This document shows, piece after piece, positions 36,213 through 48,173 of a DNA stretch of 64,000 bases. The stretch lies in NCBI RefSeq assembly GCF_008245025.1, contig NZ_CP043426.1:124001-188000 (forward strand), read 5' to 3'. The position numbers and the translations under genes are program-made. Numbering within the stretch: position 1 is the stretch's first letter; every line of letters starts with the position of its first letter. The notes below the pieces were generated by a model. The model was not told the DNA's origin, did not search any database, and saw only the letters and a program-made list of their open reading frames with translations. This DNA is from Campylobacter lari subsp. concheus. GTDB lineage: Bacteria > Campylobacterota > Campylobacteria > Campylobacterales > Campylobacteraceae.

Positions 36213-37120
36213 AAAATATCATTTTTATGGGAACTCCATCTTATGCAACTTGTATTTTAAAAGAGCTTGTCGATAAAGGATTTAATGTCCAAGCCTTATT
36301 TACTCAACCTGATAAACCTGTGGGAAGAAAGCAAATTTTAACTCCAAGTGATACTAAAAAATTTGTTTTAGAAAATAATTTAAATATAGAAATTTTCACT
36401 CCAAAAAGCTTAAAAGATGAAAATATAATCAATGGAATAAAAAGCTTAAAACCTGATTTTATAGTTGTTGCTGCTTATGGGAAGATTTTACCAAAAGAAA
36501 TTTTAGATATTGCTCCCTGTATCAATTTGCACGCTTCCTTGCTTCCTAAATATCGTGGTGCTTCACCTATACAAAGCGCTATTTTAAATGGGGATAAAAT
36601 AAGTGGGGTTTGTACTATGCTTATGGAAGAAGGGCTTGATAGTGGTGCTATTTTAGAAAACATAGAATGTGATATAGAAGGTAAAAATTCAACAGAAGTT
36701 TTTACCATGCTTTCAAATTTAGCAGCCAAACTTACTATTTCTACACTTTTGAATTTTGAAAAAATTATCCCAAAAAAACAAGATGAAAGTTTAGTTACAC
36801 ATTGTAAAAAAATCAAAAAAGAAAATGGGTTGATTAATTTGGATAATGCAAATGAAATTTATCAAAAATTTTTAGCTTTTACACCTTGGCCTGGAATTTT
36901 TTTAGAAAATGGTATGAAATTTTTAGATATAGAATTAATCGATGGTGAAAAAACTCAAAAATCAGGTGTGATTTTACAAGTAGAAAAGGAAGGTTTTTTG
37001 CTTTCATGTACAAAAGGTATTTTAAGGATTAAAACTTTACAAGAAAGTGGAAAAAAAGCTTTAGATGCTAAGACTTATTTGAATGGAAAAAGGTTAAAAC
37101 TTGGAGATAGTTTATTTTGA
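36209..37120 (+). CDS. fmt: Methionyl-tRNA formyltransferase
   Basis: Fmt formylates initiator Met-tRNA with 10-formyltetrahydrofolate. The 303 residues show the substrate-binding start IIFMGTPSYATCILKEL, the catalytic region NLHASLLPKYRGASPIQ with Asn and His near residue 107-110, and SGVCTMLMEEGLDSGAI. The C-terminal OB-like tRNA-binding domain begins near residue 205 and ends KLGDSLF. ATG overlaps the DUF6194 stop. Confidence 0.97.
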   Translation: MKNIIFMGTPSYATCILKELVDKGFNVQALFTQPDKPVGRKQILTPSDTKKFVLENNLNIEIFTPKSLKDENIINGIKSLKPDFIVVAAYGKILPKEILDIAPCINLHASLLPKYRGASPIQSAILNGDKISGVCTMLMEEGLDSGAILENIECDIEGKNSTEVFTMLSNLAAKLTISTLLNFEKIIPKKQDESLVTHCKKIKKENGLINLDNANEIYQKFLAFTPWPGIFLENGMKFLDIELIDGEKTQKSGVILQVEKEGFLLSCTKGILRIKTLQESGKKALDAKTYLNGKRLKLGDSLF

Positions 37121-37736
37121 TGAACTTGAATCAACTCAAGTTTATTTAAGTGATAAAATTCGCAGCGGAGAAATTACTAACAATACAGCCATTTGCGCTT
37201 TTATACAAAGTGCTGGTATAGGTAGTAGGGATAATACTTGGCAAAGTAAGCAAGGAAATTTGCATGTATCTTTTTGCATAAAAACTCAAGAATTAACGCA
37301 AGATCTTCCTTTGGCTTCTGCTAGTATATACTTTGCATTTTTAATGAAAGAAGTATTACAAAGAAAAAATTCGAAAGTGTGGATTAAATGGCCTAATGAT
37401 TTTTACATAGAAGATAAAAAAATAGGTGGCCTGATGAGTTCTAAAATCAATGATTTTTTGGTTGTAGGAATGGGGATTAATCTTAAATATGCTCCATTTA
37501 ATGCTGAAATTTTAGACATAGAAGTAGATATAGCAAAACTTTTAAATGAGTATTTTTCTTATGTAGATGAGAAAATTTTATGGAAGAATATTTTTAGCAA
37601 GTATATGCTAGAATTTGAAAAATCAAGAAATTTTTTTATACATAATGAAGGTAAGATTTTATCTTTAAAAGATGCTTTGTTGTATAAAGATGGTTCTATA
37701 TTGTTAGATAATAAAAGGATATATAGTTTAAGATGA
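37101..37736 (+). CDS. birA: Biotin--[acetyl-CoA-carboxylase] ligase, no DNA-binding domain
   Basis: BirA attaches biotin to AccB through biotinyl-5'-AMP. The 211 residues hold only the ligase part: the N-terminal YFDELESTQ, GIGSRDNTWQSKQGNLHVS where the usual GRGRxGR loop is changed to GIGSRDN, and KWPNDFYIEDKKIGGL with the catalytic Lys. No helix-turn-helix is present, so it is not a repressor. It starts at TTG 37101 inside the fmt end, with AAAAAGG eight bases upstream. The stop overlaps parA (ATGA). Confidence 0.92.
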   Translation: MEIVYFDELESTQVYLSDKIRSGEITNNTAICAFIQSAGIGSRDNTWQSKQGNLHVSFCIKTQELTQDLPLASASIYFAFLMKEVLQRKNSKVWIKWPNDFYIEDKKIGGLMSSKINDFLVVGMGINLKYAPFNAEILDIEVDIAKLLNEYFSYVDEKILWKNIFSKYMLEFEKSRNFFIHNEGKILSLKDALLYKDGSILLDNKRIYSLR

Positions 37737-38515
37737 GTGAGATAATAACTATTGCAAATCAAAAAGGTGGAGTGGGTAAAACTACTACCGCTATTAATCT
37801 AGCGGCTTCTTTGGCAGTAGCTGAAAAAAAGGTTCTTTTAATAGATATTGATCCACAAGCTAATGCTACAACAGGACTTGGTTTTAATAGAAGTAATTAT
37901 GAATATAATATTTATCATGTTTTTATAGGTAGGAAAAAACTTTCTGAAATTATTTTAAAAACTGAGCTTCCACAATTATACTTAGCCCCATCAAATATTT
38001 CTTTGGTTGGAATTGAGCAAGAAGTAGTAAAAGAAAGCGGAGAATATAGAACGATTTTAAGGGAAAAAATCAAAGAAATTGCCAAAGATTATGATTTTAT
38101 TATCATCGACTCACCTCCTGCGCTTGGAAGCATTACAGTAAATGCTTTTGCAGCAAGTGATAGTGTTATTATCCCTATACAATGTGAGTTTTATGCGCTT
38201 GAGGGTGTTGCGATGGTTTTAAACACTATTAAATTTGTGAAAAAAACTATCAATCCAAAACTAAAAATAAAAGGCTTTTTGCCGACTATGTATAGCTCAC
38301 AAAATAATCTTTCAAAAGATACTGTAGAGGATTTAAAGCAAAATTTCAAACAAAAGCTATTTAGAACAGGTGATAATGAAGATGATTTCATCATCATACC
38401 AAGAAATGTAAAACTTGCTGAAAGTCCAAGCTATGGAAAACCTATTATACTTTATGATATAAAATCTCCAGGTTCAGTGGCATATCAAAATTTAGCACAT
38501 TCTATATTAGGATAA
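37733..38515 (+). CDS. parA: Chromosome partitioning ATPase ParA
   Basis: ParA (Soj) is a deviant Walker-A ATPase that moves ParB-origin complexes. The 260 residues show QKGGVGKTTTAINL at 9-22, the A' motif DIDPQANATTGLG at 39-51 and DYDFIIIDSPPALG near 118. It is chromosomal in type and paired with parB three bases downstream. The stretch ending in YGKPIILYD is typical of Soj. I see no parS-like palindrome close by. Confidence 0.96.
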   Translation: MSEIITIANQKGGVGKTTTAINLAASLAVAEKKVLLIDIDPQANATTGLGFNRSNYEYNIYHVFIGRKKLSEIILKTELPQLYLAPSNISLVGIEQEVVKESGEYRTILREKIKEIAKDYDFIIIDSPPALGSITVNAFAASDSVIIPIQCEFYALEGVAMVLNTIKFVKKTINPKLKIKGFLPTMYSSQNNLSKDTVEDLKQNFKQKLFRTGDNEDDFIIIPRNVKLAESPSYGKPIILYDIKSPGSVAYQNLAHSILG

Positions 38516-38518
38516 AAA

Positions 38519-39370
38519 ATGGCAAAAAAAAGTGCATTAGGAAGAGGTTTAAGCAGTATTTTGGCTGATATTGATGAAGCTTATGAAAAAGAATTAGGTT
38601 CTAATGAAGGTAGAATAGAAGAAATTGATATAGATTTAATTAGCCCAAACCCTTATCAGCCAAGAAAAAATTTTGATATCCAAGCTTTAGAAGAACTTGC
38701 AGGTTCTATTAAAGAATATGGTTTGATTCAGCCTGTTGTGGTTTTTAAAAAAGATGAATTTAATTATATTTTAATAGCAGGTGAGAGAAGATTTAGAGCA
38801 TGTAAGCTTTTAGAGAAAGAACAGATTAAAGTTGTAGTTTTAAATGTAGATGATATAAAATTACGTGAGCTTGCTTTAATAGAAAACATTCAAAGAGAGA
38901 ATCTAAATCCTATAGAATTAGCACATTCTTACAAAGAATTGCTAGAAATTCATGATATCACTCAAGAAAAATTAGCAGATCTTATCCATAAATCAAGACC
39001 TCAAATTGCCAATACCTTAAGACTTTTAAATTTAAATGAGCAAACACAAAATCTCATTATAGAAGGTAAAATTTCACAAGGGCATGCAAAAGTTTTAGTG
39101 GGACTTGAAAAAGAAGAAGAAAAAATGATAGTTGATACTATTATAGGGCAAAAACTCAATGTAAGAGATACCGAAAAATTAATTAAAAATTTTAAAAATA
39201 TAAATCAATTAGAAAAAAATACAACTTCAAATAAACAATATCAATCTATAATAAATTTAAAAGAAAAAATTGAATCTTTAGGTTTAAAAGTAAATACTAA
39301 AGATTTAAAAATTACTATAAATTTTGAAAACGAAGATGAGGTTAGAGAATTTCTAAAGATGTTAAATTAA
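38519..39370 (+). CDS. parB: Chromosome partitioning protein ParB
   Basis: ParB (Spo0J) binds parS sites and spreads as a CTP-dependent clamp. The 283 residues include the N-terminal box ALGRGLSSI for ParA contact, the CTPase motifs NPYQPRKNFD near residue 44 and GERRFRACKLL near 85, ENIQRENLNPIE near 119, and a helix-turn-helix (QEKLADLIHKSRPQIAN). The C-terminal dimer domain is last. Two genes away is the ATP synthase operon. Confidence 0.96.
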   Translation: MAKKSALGRGLSSILADIDEAYEKELGSNEGRIEEIDIDLISPNPYQPRKNFDIQALEELAGSIKEYGLIQPVVVFKKDEFNYILIAGERRFRACKLLEKEQIKVVVLNVDDIKLRELALIENIQRENLNPIELAHSYKELLEIHDITQEKLADLIHKSRPQIANTLRLLNLNEQTQNLIIEGKISQGHAKVLVGLEKEEEKMIVDTIIGQKLNVRDTEKLIKNFKNINQLEKNTTSNKQYQSIINLKEKIESLGLKVNTKDLKITINFENEDEVREFLKMLN

Positions 39371-39390
39371 ATATGTTTTTAGGTATATTT

Positions 39391-39399
39391 TGCTATAAT
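39391..39399 (+). promoter_or_regulatory. Promoter of the ATP synthase operon
   Basis: TGCTATAAT is an excellent extended -10 element, 35 bases before the atpF' start. It is the only such element in the parB-atp gap. Confidence 0.65.
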
Positions 39400-39433
39400 T
39401 TCGAGTTCTATTTAGATTTATTTAGGAGTATTA

Positions 39434-39859
39434 ATGTTTAATGATGTACATTTTTCCATCATGATAGCCACCGGTGTCATTTTTTTGCTTATGATAGCGA
39501 TTTTAAATTCTATGCTCTATAAACCTTTGATTAAATTTATGGATTCTAGAGATTTAACCATAAAAAATGATGAAGAAAAAATGAAAAAAAATTCCGACGA
39601 TGTTTCAAATGTGGAAAATGAGTTGGAAAAAATTCATATCCAAACAAGAGATGAAATCAGTCAAATCAAAGCAAAAGCTATAGAAGAAGCTAAATTAAAA
39701 CAAGAAAAAGAATTATCAACAAGAAAAAGAGAATTAGAAGATCAAATGCTTGTTTTTCTTAAAAGTCTAAAAGAGAAAGAAAAAGAGTTAAAAGAAGAAA
39801 TGCGTTTAAAAATGCCAGAATTTAAACAAAGCTTTAAAGATAGCTTGAGTAAAATTTAA
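39434..39859 (+). CDS. ATP synthase subunit b' (F0)
   Basis: A 141-residue second b-type subunit of the F0 stator. One N-terminal membrane helix (about 8-28, MIATGVIFLLMIAILNSML in outline) is followed by a long Lys/Glu coiled coil. Epsilonproteobacteria carry b and b' genes in tandem, with a and c elsewhere, and the subunits should form a heterodimeric peripheral stalk. A GGAG ribosome site precedes the ATG. Nine bases before atpF. Confidence 0.93.
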   Translation: MFNDVHFSIMIATGVIFLLMIAILNSMLYKPLIKFMDSRDLTIKNDEEKMKKNSDDVSNVENELEKIHIQTRDEISQIKAKAIEEAKLKQEKELSTRKRELEDQMLVFLKSLKEKEKELKEEMRLKMPEFKQSFKDSLSKI

Positions 39860-39868
39860 GGAAGATAA

Positions 39869-40381
39869 ATGTTAAAAAAAATTACATTATTATCAATACT
39901 TCCTTTTTATGCTTTTGCAGCAGGTAATGGAAGTGGTGAGTATGATATTATTCCAAGAGCGGTTAATTTTGTTTTATTTGCTGCTATTTTGTATTATTTC
40001 ATAGCAACACCTTTGAAAAATTTCTATAATGGTAGAATTGCAAAGATTGCGTCTAGAATGAATGAAATTCAAGAAAAACTTATTGCAAGTAAAAATCATA
40101 AATTAGAAATGATGAAAAAATTAGATTTAGCCAAACAAGAAGCTGTTAATGCAGTTGCTCTTGCAAAAAAAGAAGCAGAAATTATTACTGAAAAAATCGA
40201 GAATGAAACAAAAATGGAAATTAAAGTTCTAGAGAAAACTTACGAAGAGCACAAAGAATATGAAATAAGAAAAATGGAAAAAGAAGTTGTACAAGCAGTT
40301 TTAGAAGAAATTTTTGAAGATCAAAATTTACAGCTACAACAAAAAGAAATTTTAAATATCATGATGAAAAAGGTGTCTTGA
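39869..40381 (+). CDS. atpF: ATP synthase subunit b (F0)
   Basis: The 170-residue b subunit. It opens with a signal-like hydrophobic leader (LSILPFYAFAAG), then a membrane helix near 32-50 and a charged coiled coil to the C-terminus, which contacts delta and the top of F1. Both an apparent signal peptide and the helix are seen in epsilonproteobacterial AtpF. TGA overlaps the atpH ATG. Confidence 0.94.
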   Translation: MLKKITLLSILPFYAFAAGNGSGEYDIIPRAVNFVLFAAILYYFIATPLKNFYNGRIAKIASRMNEIQEKLIASKNHKLEMMKKLDLAKQEAVNAVALAKKEAEIITEKIENETKMEIKVLEKTYEEHKEYEIRKMEKEVVQAVLEEIFEDQNLQLQQKEILNIMMKKVS

Positions 40382-40902
40382 TGGAAAAAGTAATTGCTAA
40401 AACATATGCAAAGGCAATATTAGAAAGAAATGATTTTGAAAATTTTTATTCTAATTTGTTAGAGTTAAGTTCAGCTTTTGTATCTAATAAATTTATAGAT
40501 ATTTTAAATTCATACGAAATAAAACAAGACAAAAAACTAGAATTAATACTTTCATTATTGGATAATCCAAGTGATGCTTTTAAAAATTTTATAAATTTAA
40601 TTGTGGATAATAAAAGAGAAATGTTAATTCCAGAAATCATTAAAGAATTAAGTGAACAAAAAGCATCAAAAGAAAATACATTTTTAGGACAAGTTTATTC
40701 AAAAGAAAAATTAAGCGAAGAAGAAATTAAAAATTTAGAGGAAAAACTTAGTCTTAAATTTAATGCAAAAATTAGATTAGATAGTAAAATAAGTGATAAT
40801 GACAGTGTAAAAATTAGCTTAGATGGACTTGGATATGAAATTTCATTTTCAATGCAAAGCTTAAAAGCTAAGATGAATGAATATATATTAAAAGCAATTT
40901 AA
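40381..40902 (+). CDS. atpH: ATP synthase subunit delta (F1)
   Basis: The 173-residue delta subunit that joins alpha3beta3 to the b-b' stalk. The N-terminal helical domain (VIAKTYAKAILE) and the C-terminal phrase LSEEEIKNLEEKLSLKF fit the family. I chose ATG 40381, overlapping atpF as TGATG. Sequence conservation is low, as usual for delta. Confidence 0.92.
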   Translation: MEKVIAKTYAKAILERNDFENFYSNLLELSSAFVSNKFIDILNSYEIKQDKKLELILSLLDNPSDAFKNFINLIVDNKREMLIPEIIKELSEQKASKENTFLGQVYSKEKLSEEEIKNLEEKLSLKFNAKIRLDSKISDNDSVKISLDGLGYEISFSMQSLKAKMNEYILKAI

Positions 40903-40911
40903 GGAGATTTG

Positions 40912-42417
40912 ATGAAATTTAAAGCAGATGAAATTAGTTCTATTATAAAAGAAAGAATTGAAAAATTTGACTTTAATCTTGAAATAGAAGAAACCGGTAA
41001 AATTATTTCAGTTGCCGATGGTGTTGCTAAGGTATATGGCCTTAAAAATGCTATGGCTGGAGAGATGGTTGAATTTGAAAATGGCGAAAAAGGAATGGTT
41101 CTTAACCTTGAAGAATCAAGTGTTGGTATTGTTATCTTAGGTAAAGGACTTGGACTTAAAGAAGGAAGTTCTGTAAAAAGATTAAAAAAACTTTTAAAAG
41201 TTCCAGTTGGAGATGCGTTGATAGGACGTGTTGTAAATGCCTTAGGTGAGCCAATTGATGCTAAAGGCGTTATTGAAGCGAGCGAATATCGTTTTGTAGA
41301 AGAAAAAGCAAAAGGTATTATGGCTAGAAAAAGCGTTCATGAGCCATTGCACACAGGTATTAAGGCGATTGATGCTCTAGTTCCAATTGGTAGAGGACAA
41401 AGAGAATTAATCATTGGTGATAGACAAACAGGTAAAACAACTGTGGCAATCGATACAATTATTAGTCAAAAAGGTAAAGATGTTATTTGTATTTATGTTG
41501 CAATTGGTCAAAAACAAAGTACTGTAGCTCAAGTAGTTAAAAAGCTTGAAGAATATGGTGCAATGGATTATACTATAGTGGTGAATGCGGGTGCATCAGA
41601 TCCTGCTGCATTACAGTATCTTGCACCATATACTGGGGTAACTATGGGTGAATATTTTAGAGATAATTCAAGACATGCATTGATTGTTTATGATGATTTA
41701 AGTAAACATGCTGTTGCATATCGTGAAATGTCTTTGATTTTACGTCGTCCTCCAGGTCGTGAGGCTTATCCAGGAGATGTGTTCTATCTGCATTCAAGAT
41801 TGCTTGAAAGAGCAAGTAAATTAAGCGATGAGCTTGGCGCGGGAAGCTTGACTGCGCTTCCTATTATTGAAACTCAAGCAGGGGATGTTTCAGCTTATAT
41901 TCCAACCAATGTTATTTCAATTACAGATGGTCAAATTTTCTTAGAAACAGATTTATTTAACTCAGGTATTCGCCCTGCGATTAATGTTGGTTTATCTGTA
42001 TCTCGTGTTGGTGGTGCTGCACAAATTAAAGCAACAAAACAAGTTTCAGGTACATTAAGACTTGATTTAGCTCAGTATAGAGAATTGCAAGCTTTTGCAC
42101 AATTTGCAAGTGATTTGGATGAAGCTAGTAGAAAACAACTTGAGCGTGGACAAAGAATGGTTGAAGTTTTAAAGCAACCTCCATATTCTCCACTTTCACC
42201 AGAAAATCAAGTTGTGATTATTTTTGCGGGTACTAAAGGTTATTTAGATGATGTTGCAGTTTCGAAAATCGGAGAATTTGAAGCAGCTTTATACCCATTT
42301 ATTGAGGCTAAATATCCAGAAATTTTTGAGCAAATTAGAACTAAAAAAGCTTTAGATAAAGATTTAGAAGAAAAACTAGCTAAAGCATTGAGTGAGTTTA
42401 AAGCAAACCATATATAA
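40912..42417 (+). CDS. atpA: ATP synthase subunit alpha (F1)
   Basis: The 501-residue non-catalytic nucleotide-binding subunit of F1. Walker A is GDRQTGKTT near residue 169, then the subunit signature [17 protein letters not shown] near 362 and the arginine finger in the same stretch. I chose ATG 40912 behind AAGGAG rather than the TTG one codon before. Confidence 0.98.
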   Translation: MKFKADEISSIIKERIEKFDFNLEIEETGKIISVADGVAKVYGLKNAMAGEMVEFENGEKGMVLNLEESSVGIVILGKGLGLKEGSSVKRLKKLLKVPVGDALIGRVVNALGEPIDAKGVIEASEYRFVEEKAKGIMARKSVHEPLHTGIKAIDALVPIGRGQRELIIGDRQTGKTTVAIDTIISQKGKDVICIYVAIGQKQSTVAQVVKKLEEYGAMDYTIVVNAGASDPAALQYLAPYTGVTMGEYFRDNSRHALIVYDDLSKHAVAYREMSLILRRPPGREAYPGDVFYLHSRLLERASKLSDELGAGSLTALPIIETQAGDVSAYIPTNVISITDGQIFLETDLFNSGIRPAINVGLSVSRVGGAAQIKATKQVSGTLRLDLAQYRELQAFAQFASDLDEASRKQLERGQRMVEVLKQPPYSPLSPENQVVIIFAGTKGYLDDVAVSKIGEFEAALYPFIEAKYPEIFEQIRTKKALDKDLEEKLAKALSEFKANHI

Positions 42418-42426
42418 GGTTTTTAA

Positions 42427-44780
<2,354 letters not shown>

Positions 44781-44783
44781 TTT

Positions 44784-45176
44784 ATGCAAGATTTAATATC
44801 TTTAGAAATCATTACACCCCTTGGCATGATTTATCAAGGGGATGCAAGATTGGTAGTTCTTCCTGGAAGTGAAGGTGAATTTGGTGTTTTAAAAGGACAT
44901 GCATCTTTAATCTCTTCTTTAAAAGCAGGAATTATAGATATAGAAAAATCAGATTCAACTCATGAATTAGTTGCTATTGATTCAGGTCATGCAAAAGTTT
45001 CTGAAACTAAAGTGAGTGTTTTGGCAAAAGGTGCTGTATGGGTTGGAGGAAATAGTGATAGTGAAATAGCAAAAAGATTAGAAGAAGCAAAAGATTTAAT
45101 TAAATCTATGAGCAGTGATAGTATTGCACTTGCTTCTACTTTTGCTAAAATGGATAATAATGTAAGGCAAAAATAG
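44784..45176 (+). CDS. atpC: ATP synthase subunit epsilon (F1)
   Basis: The 130-residue epsilon subunit, part of the rotor foot and an inhibitor of ATP hydrolysis. The N-terminal beta sandwich (SLEIITPLGMIYQGDARLVVLPGSEGEFGVL in outline) is well conserved; the C-terminal helical part is short. It closes the F1 run and its stop TAG overlaps the GTG start of tolQ. Confidence 0.95.
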   Translation: MQDLISLEIITPLGMIYQGDARLVVLPGSEGEFGVLKGHASLISSLKAGIIDIEKSDSTHELVAIDSGHAKVSETKVSVLAKGAVWVGGNSDSEIAKRLEEAKDLIKSMSSDSIALASTFAKMDNNVRQK

Positions 45177-45736
45177 TGGATTTACAAGCAATTTTTCATT
45201 TTTTTGAAAATACAAGCTTAATCACTTATATAGTATTAGCTTGGCTTTCGGTGTATTTTATACTTAGTTTTAGTATATTATTTTCAAGGTTGATGCTTAT
45301 TAATAAATGGACTCAAAATGAAAGCCAAGCTTTAGAAGCTTTAATGAGAGGCGAAAAAGATTTAAGTCAAAGTGCATCAATTTTAAAAAAATGTGTTGAA
45401 GTTGATGAGACAAAGATGAATATTTATAAAAATTCTGTTGAAAAAAAAGCTACAGTAGGGTTAACTTGGCTTAGCATTATCGCTTCAACCTCTCCTTTTA
45501 TAGGTCTTTTTGGTACGGTTATTTCTATACTTGAAACTTTTGGTGGCTTAGAGATGCAAAATTCTTTAAGTATTATAGCTCCTAAAATCAGTGAAGCTTT
45601 GGTGGCTACAGGTTGTGGAATTTTGGTAGCAATTCCTGCATATAGCTTTCATTTAATTATTAAACGTAAAGCCTATGAATTGATTAATATCTTAGATAGT
45701 GAGATCAAAGTATTGGTAAGCTTTACAAAGGCATAG
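45176..45736 (+). CDS. tolQ: TolQ/ExbB-type proton channel
   Basis: A 186-residue inner-membrane protein of the MotA/TolQ/ExbB family, with three membrane segments and the conserved core VGLTWLSIIASTSPFIGLFGTVISILETF in outline near residues 95-125, then APKISEALVATGCGILVAIP. The start is GTG, overlapping the atpC stop as TAGTG. Because tolR-, tolA-, tolB- and pal-like genes follow, I read it as TolQ, although C. jejuni annotation often calls it ExbB. Confidence 0.9.
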   Translation: MDLQAIFHFFENTSLITYIVLAWLSVYFILSFSILFSRLMLINKWTQNESQALEALMRGEKDLSQSASILKKCVEVDETKMNIYKNSVEKKATVGLTWLSIIASTSPFIGLFGTVISILETFGGLEMQNSLSIIAPKISEALVATGCGILVAIPAYSFHLIIKRKAYELINILDSEIKVLVSFTKA

Positions 45737-45739
45737 TTA

Positions 45740-46126
45740 ATGTTTTTAGAAGAAAAACCTGAACTCAATATTACACCTTTAGTAGATATTATGCTTGTGT
45801 TACTTGCTATTTTAATGGTAACAGCTCCAAGTATCACATATGAAGAAAAAGTTCAACTTCCTCAAGGTTCACAAAAAACTTCAAGTGCGCCAAATATTAA
45901 AAGTTTGATTATAACAATTAATGCAAAAAAAGAAATTTTTATAGGGAAAGATAAATTTGATTTTATAAGTTTTGCAGATAATATGAATGCTTTAAAAGTT
46001 CAGTATAATACTCAAGAGACGGTTTTTATAAGAGCAGATAAGAATCTAAAATATGATGATGTAATGAGTGTTTTAAGAACAATGAAACATTTAGGTTTCC
46101 AAAAAGTTGCTTTGCAAACTGAGTAA
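45740..46126 (+). CDS. tolR: TolR/ExbD-type protein
   Basis: A 128-residue bitopic protein, one N-terminal membrane helix (LNITPLVDIMLVLLAILMVTAP in outline) with the proton-path Asp in PLVDIML, and a periplasmic dimer domain. Partner of TolQ. The gap to its neighbours is three bases on each side, so tolQ-tolR-tolA are one unit. Confidence 0.92.
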   Translation: MFLEEKPELNITPLVDIMLVLLAILMVTAPSITYEEKVQLPQGSQKTSSAPNIKSLIITINAKKEIFIGKDKFDFISFADNMNALKVQYNTQETVFIRADKNLKYDDVMSVLRTMKHLGFQKVALQTE

Positions 46127-46129
46127 AAA

Positions 46130-46909
46130 ATGGAAGAAAATTCTACACATAATCTTAAAGCTTTTATTTATGCAACTTTAGTTTATTTTTTTGTTGTTTT
46201 TTTGGTATTTTTTAAGTTGGTTGAATATAAACCAAAAGCCATTGAATATACTGATGATCCTAATAGTTTTATCAATATAGAACTTGGGGATAGTATAAAT
46301 CAAAATCAAGTAAATATGATACAAGAATTACAAAAAGAAAATCTACAAAGTTTATTTGAAGAAAATCTTTTGCAAAAATATACTACCAATAAAAGCGTTA
46401 ACACCCAAAATATAGAGCAACAAGCAAGTGTTTTTAATGAGTTGTTTGGTAAAATAGAAGACTATCAAGAAGAAAAAACGACAAAAGTGCAATCTTCTAT
46501 GCCTTCAAAAAAACCTACTTTTGCCCAAAGAGAAAAAATCAATGATTTTTCTAAGCAACTCAATGAAAATTTAAAAATAAATCAAGAATTAGGTCAATCT
46601 GTCATGGAGCAAAAAGTAGGGGTTTATGATCAATTCTTAGGTGCTGTTAGAAAATACCTTGAAGATCGATGGAGAATTTACAATCCTAGTGGTAATTTAA
46701 GTATAGAAGTAGAATTTGTAATTGATAATAATGGTTATTTTTACTTGTTAAACACTACTAGTGCGCATAGTGATAATTTTGACAAAAAAGCAAAAGAATT
46801 TTTACAAAATTTAGAAGGAAAATACATAACTTTACCTCCAAATGGTAAAATAAGAAAAATTAAAATGCAACTTAGTGATATAATTGAGTTTAAAACGGAG
46901 AAACAATGA
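46130..46909 (+). CDS. tolA: TolA/TonB-like energy-transducing protein
   Basis: A 259-residue protein with an N-terminal membrane helix (about 11-32), a Gln/Glu/Lys-rich linker of about 130 residues and a C-terminal TonB/TolA-like domain (from about 170: YLEDRWRIYNPSGNLSIEVEF in outline, then FDKKAKEFLQNL). In context it should link TolQR to TolB and Pal. The typical TonB proline-rich linker is missing, which favours TolA over TonB. Confidence 0.83.
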   Translation: MEENSTHNLKAFIYATLVYFFVVFLVFFKLVEYKPKAIEYTDDPNSFINIELGDSINQNQVNMIQELQKENLQSLFEENLLQKYTTNKSVNTQNIEQQASVFNELFGKIEDYQEEKTTKVQSSMPSKKPTFAQREKINDFSKQLNENLKINQELGQSVMEQKVGVYDQFLGAVRKYLEDRWRIYNPSGNLSIEVEFVIDNNGYFYLLNTTSAHSDNFDKKAKEFLQNLEGKYITLPPNGKIRKIKMQLSDIIEFKTEKQ

Positions 46910-48105
46910 AAAAAATACTAGTATTTTTATTTTTTTGTTCAGTATTATTTGGACAAGATGCAACAATATCTGTTGTTAATAAAGGTATGCAATTGCCAAA
47001 AATTTATATTAAAGACCAGTCTAAATTAAATGATTTAGATCTTAAAAAAAGTTTTTATAACATGCTTGTTAACGATATAAAAGTAAGTTCAAATTTTGAG
47101 ATAACTCAAGATGAAAAACAAGGTGATTATATTTTTTCTTATATATTAAATAAAAATGGCAAACTTTTAGATATTGATGTTGAAATTTTAGCTGCAAATG
47201 AAACTAAAACAAGATTTTATGAACAAATTCTTTCTATCGAAGAGTATCCATTTTTAGCACATAGAAGTGTTGCTCAAATGAATAAAAAGTTAGGTTTTGC
47301 TCCGGTTGATTGGATGGATCATAAAATTTTAATAGCTAGAACACAAGGTAGTAAGCAAAGTGATATTTTATTAGCAGATTATACTTTAACTTACCAAAAA
47401 GTATTGATTTCAAAAGGTTTAAATTTGTTTCCTAAATGGGCAAATAAAGAACAAAATGCATTTTATTTTACTGCCTATGAAGATGAGATTCCAACTCTTT
47501 ATAAATATAATATGAAAAATAAAAATATAACAAAAATTATTGCTAGCAAAGGTATGATGGTTGCTTCTGATGTGAGTGATGATGGTAAAAAAATTTTACT
47601 TACTATGGCTCCAAAAGACCAACCTGATGTATATTTGTATGATGTAGATTCAAAAAATCTGATACAAATTACAAACTATATGGGTATTGATGTAAATGGT
47701 AATTTTGTTGACGGTGATAAAAAAATTGTATTTGTGTCTGATCGCTTGGGTTATCCAAATATTTTTATGCAAAATTTAGATTCAAATTTAACAGAACAAG
47801 TTGTTTTTCATGGTAAAAATAATTCTTCGGTTTCTACCTATAAACACTATATGGTTTATTCTAGTAGAGAAGTAAAACAAAGCGGAGTTTTTAATCTTTA
47901 TTTGATGTCAACCCAAAGTGATTACATAAGACAACTCACCGCAAATGGTAAAAATCTTTTTCCAAGATTTTCAAGTGATGGAGAAAGTGTTGTGTTTATT
48001 AAGTACTTAGGCTCTCAAAGTGCTTTAGGTGTTATTCGAATTAATGCAAATAAAGCTTTTCATTATGGCTTAAAAGTGGGTAAAATTCAATCAATTGATT
48101 GGTAA
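46906..48105 (+). CDS. tolB: Tol-Pal system protein TolB
   Basis: Periplasmic beta-propeller protein that binds Pal and is pulled by TolA to keep the outer membrane attached during division. The 399 residues start with a signal peptide (about 1-16), a TolB-N alpha/beta domain to about 130, then propeller blades with recurring phrases such as ISDWMDHKI, ASDVSDDGKKILLTMAP, FVSDRLGYPNIFMQNLD and LFPRFSSDGESVVF. Overlaps tolA by four bases. Confidence 0.95.
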   Translation: MKKILVFLFFCSVLFGQDATISVVNKGMQLPKIYIKDQSKLNDLDLKKSFYNMLVNDIKVSSNFEITQDEKQGDYIFSYILNKNGKLLDIDVEILAANETKTRFYEQILSIEEYPFLAHRSVAQMNKKLGFAPVDWMDHKILIARTQGSKQSDILLADYTLTYQKVLISKGLNLFPKWANKEQNAFYFTAYEDEIPTLYKYNMKNKNITKIIASKGMMVASDVSDDGKKILLTMAPKDQPDVYLYDVDSKNLIQITNYMGIDVNGNFVDGDKKIVFVSDRLGYPNIFMQNLDSNLTEQVVFHGKNNSSVSTYKHYMVYSSREVKQSGVFNLYLMSTQSDYIRQLTANGKNLFPRFSSDGESVVFIKYLGSQSALGVIRINANKAFHYGLKVGKIQSIDW

Positions 48106-48127
48106 AATACTAAAATCATATTTTTTT

Positions 48128-48136
48128 TGTTATAAT
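48128..48136 (+). promoter_or_regulatory. Candidate pal promoter (extended -10)
   Basis: TGTTATAAT ends 37 bases before the pal ATG. It allows extra transcription of pal and cpoB above read-through from tolQ, which suits the abundance of Pal. Confidence 0.55.
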
Positions 48137-48173
48137 TAAATTATGATTTTTAAATAAACAAAAGGGGAAATCA

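Noticed and set aside
37733..39433. parS site or replication origin beside parAB
   Set aside because: No GTTTCACGTGAAAC-like palindrome and no DnaA-box cluster seen by eye.
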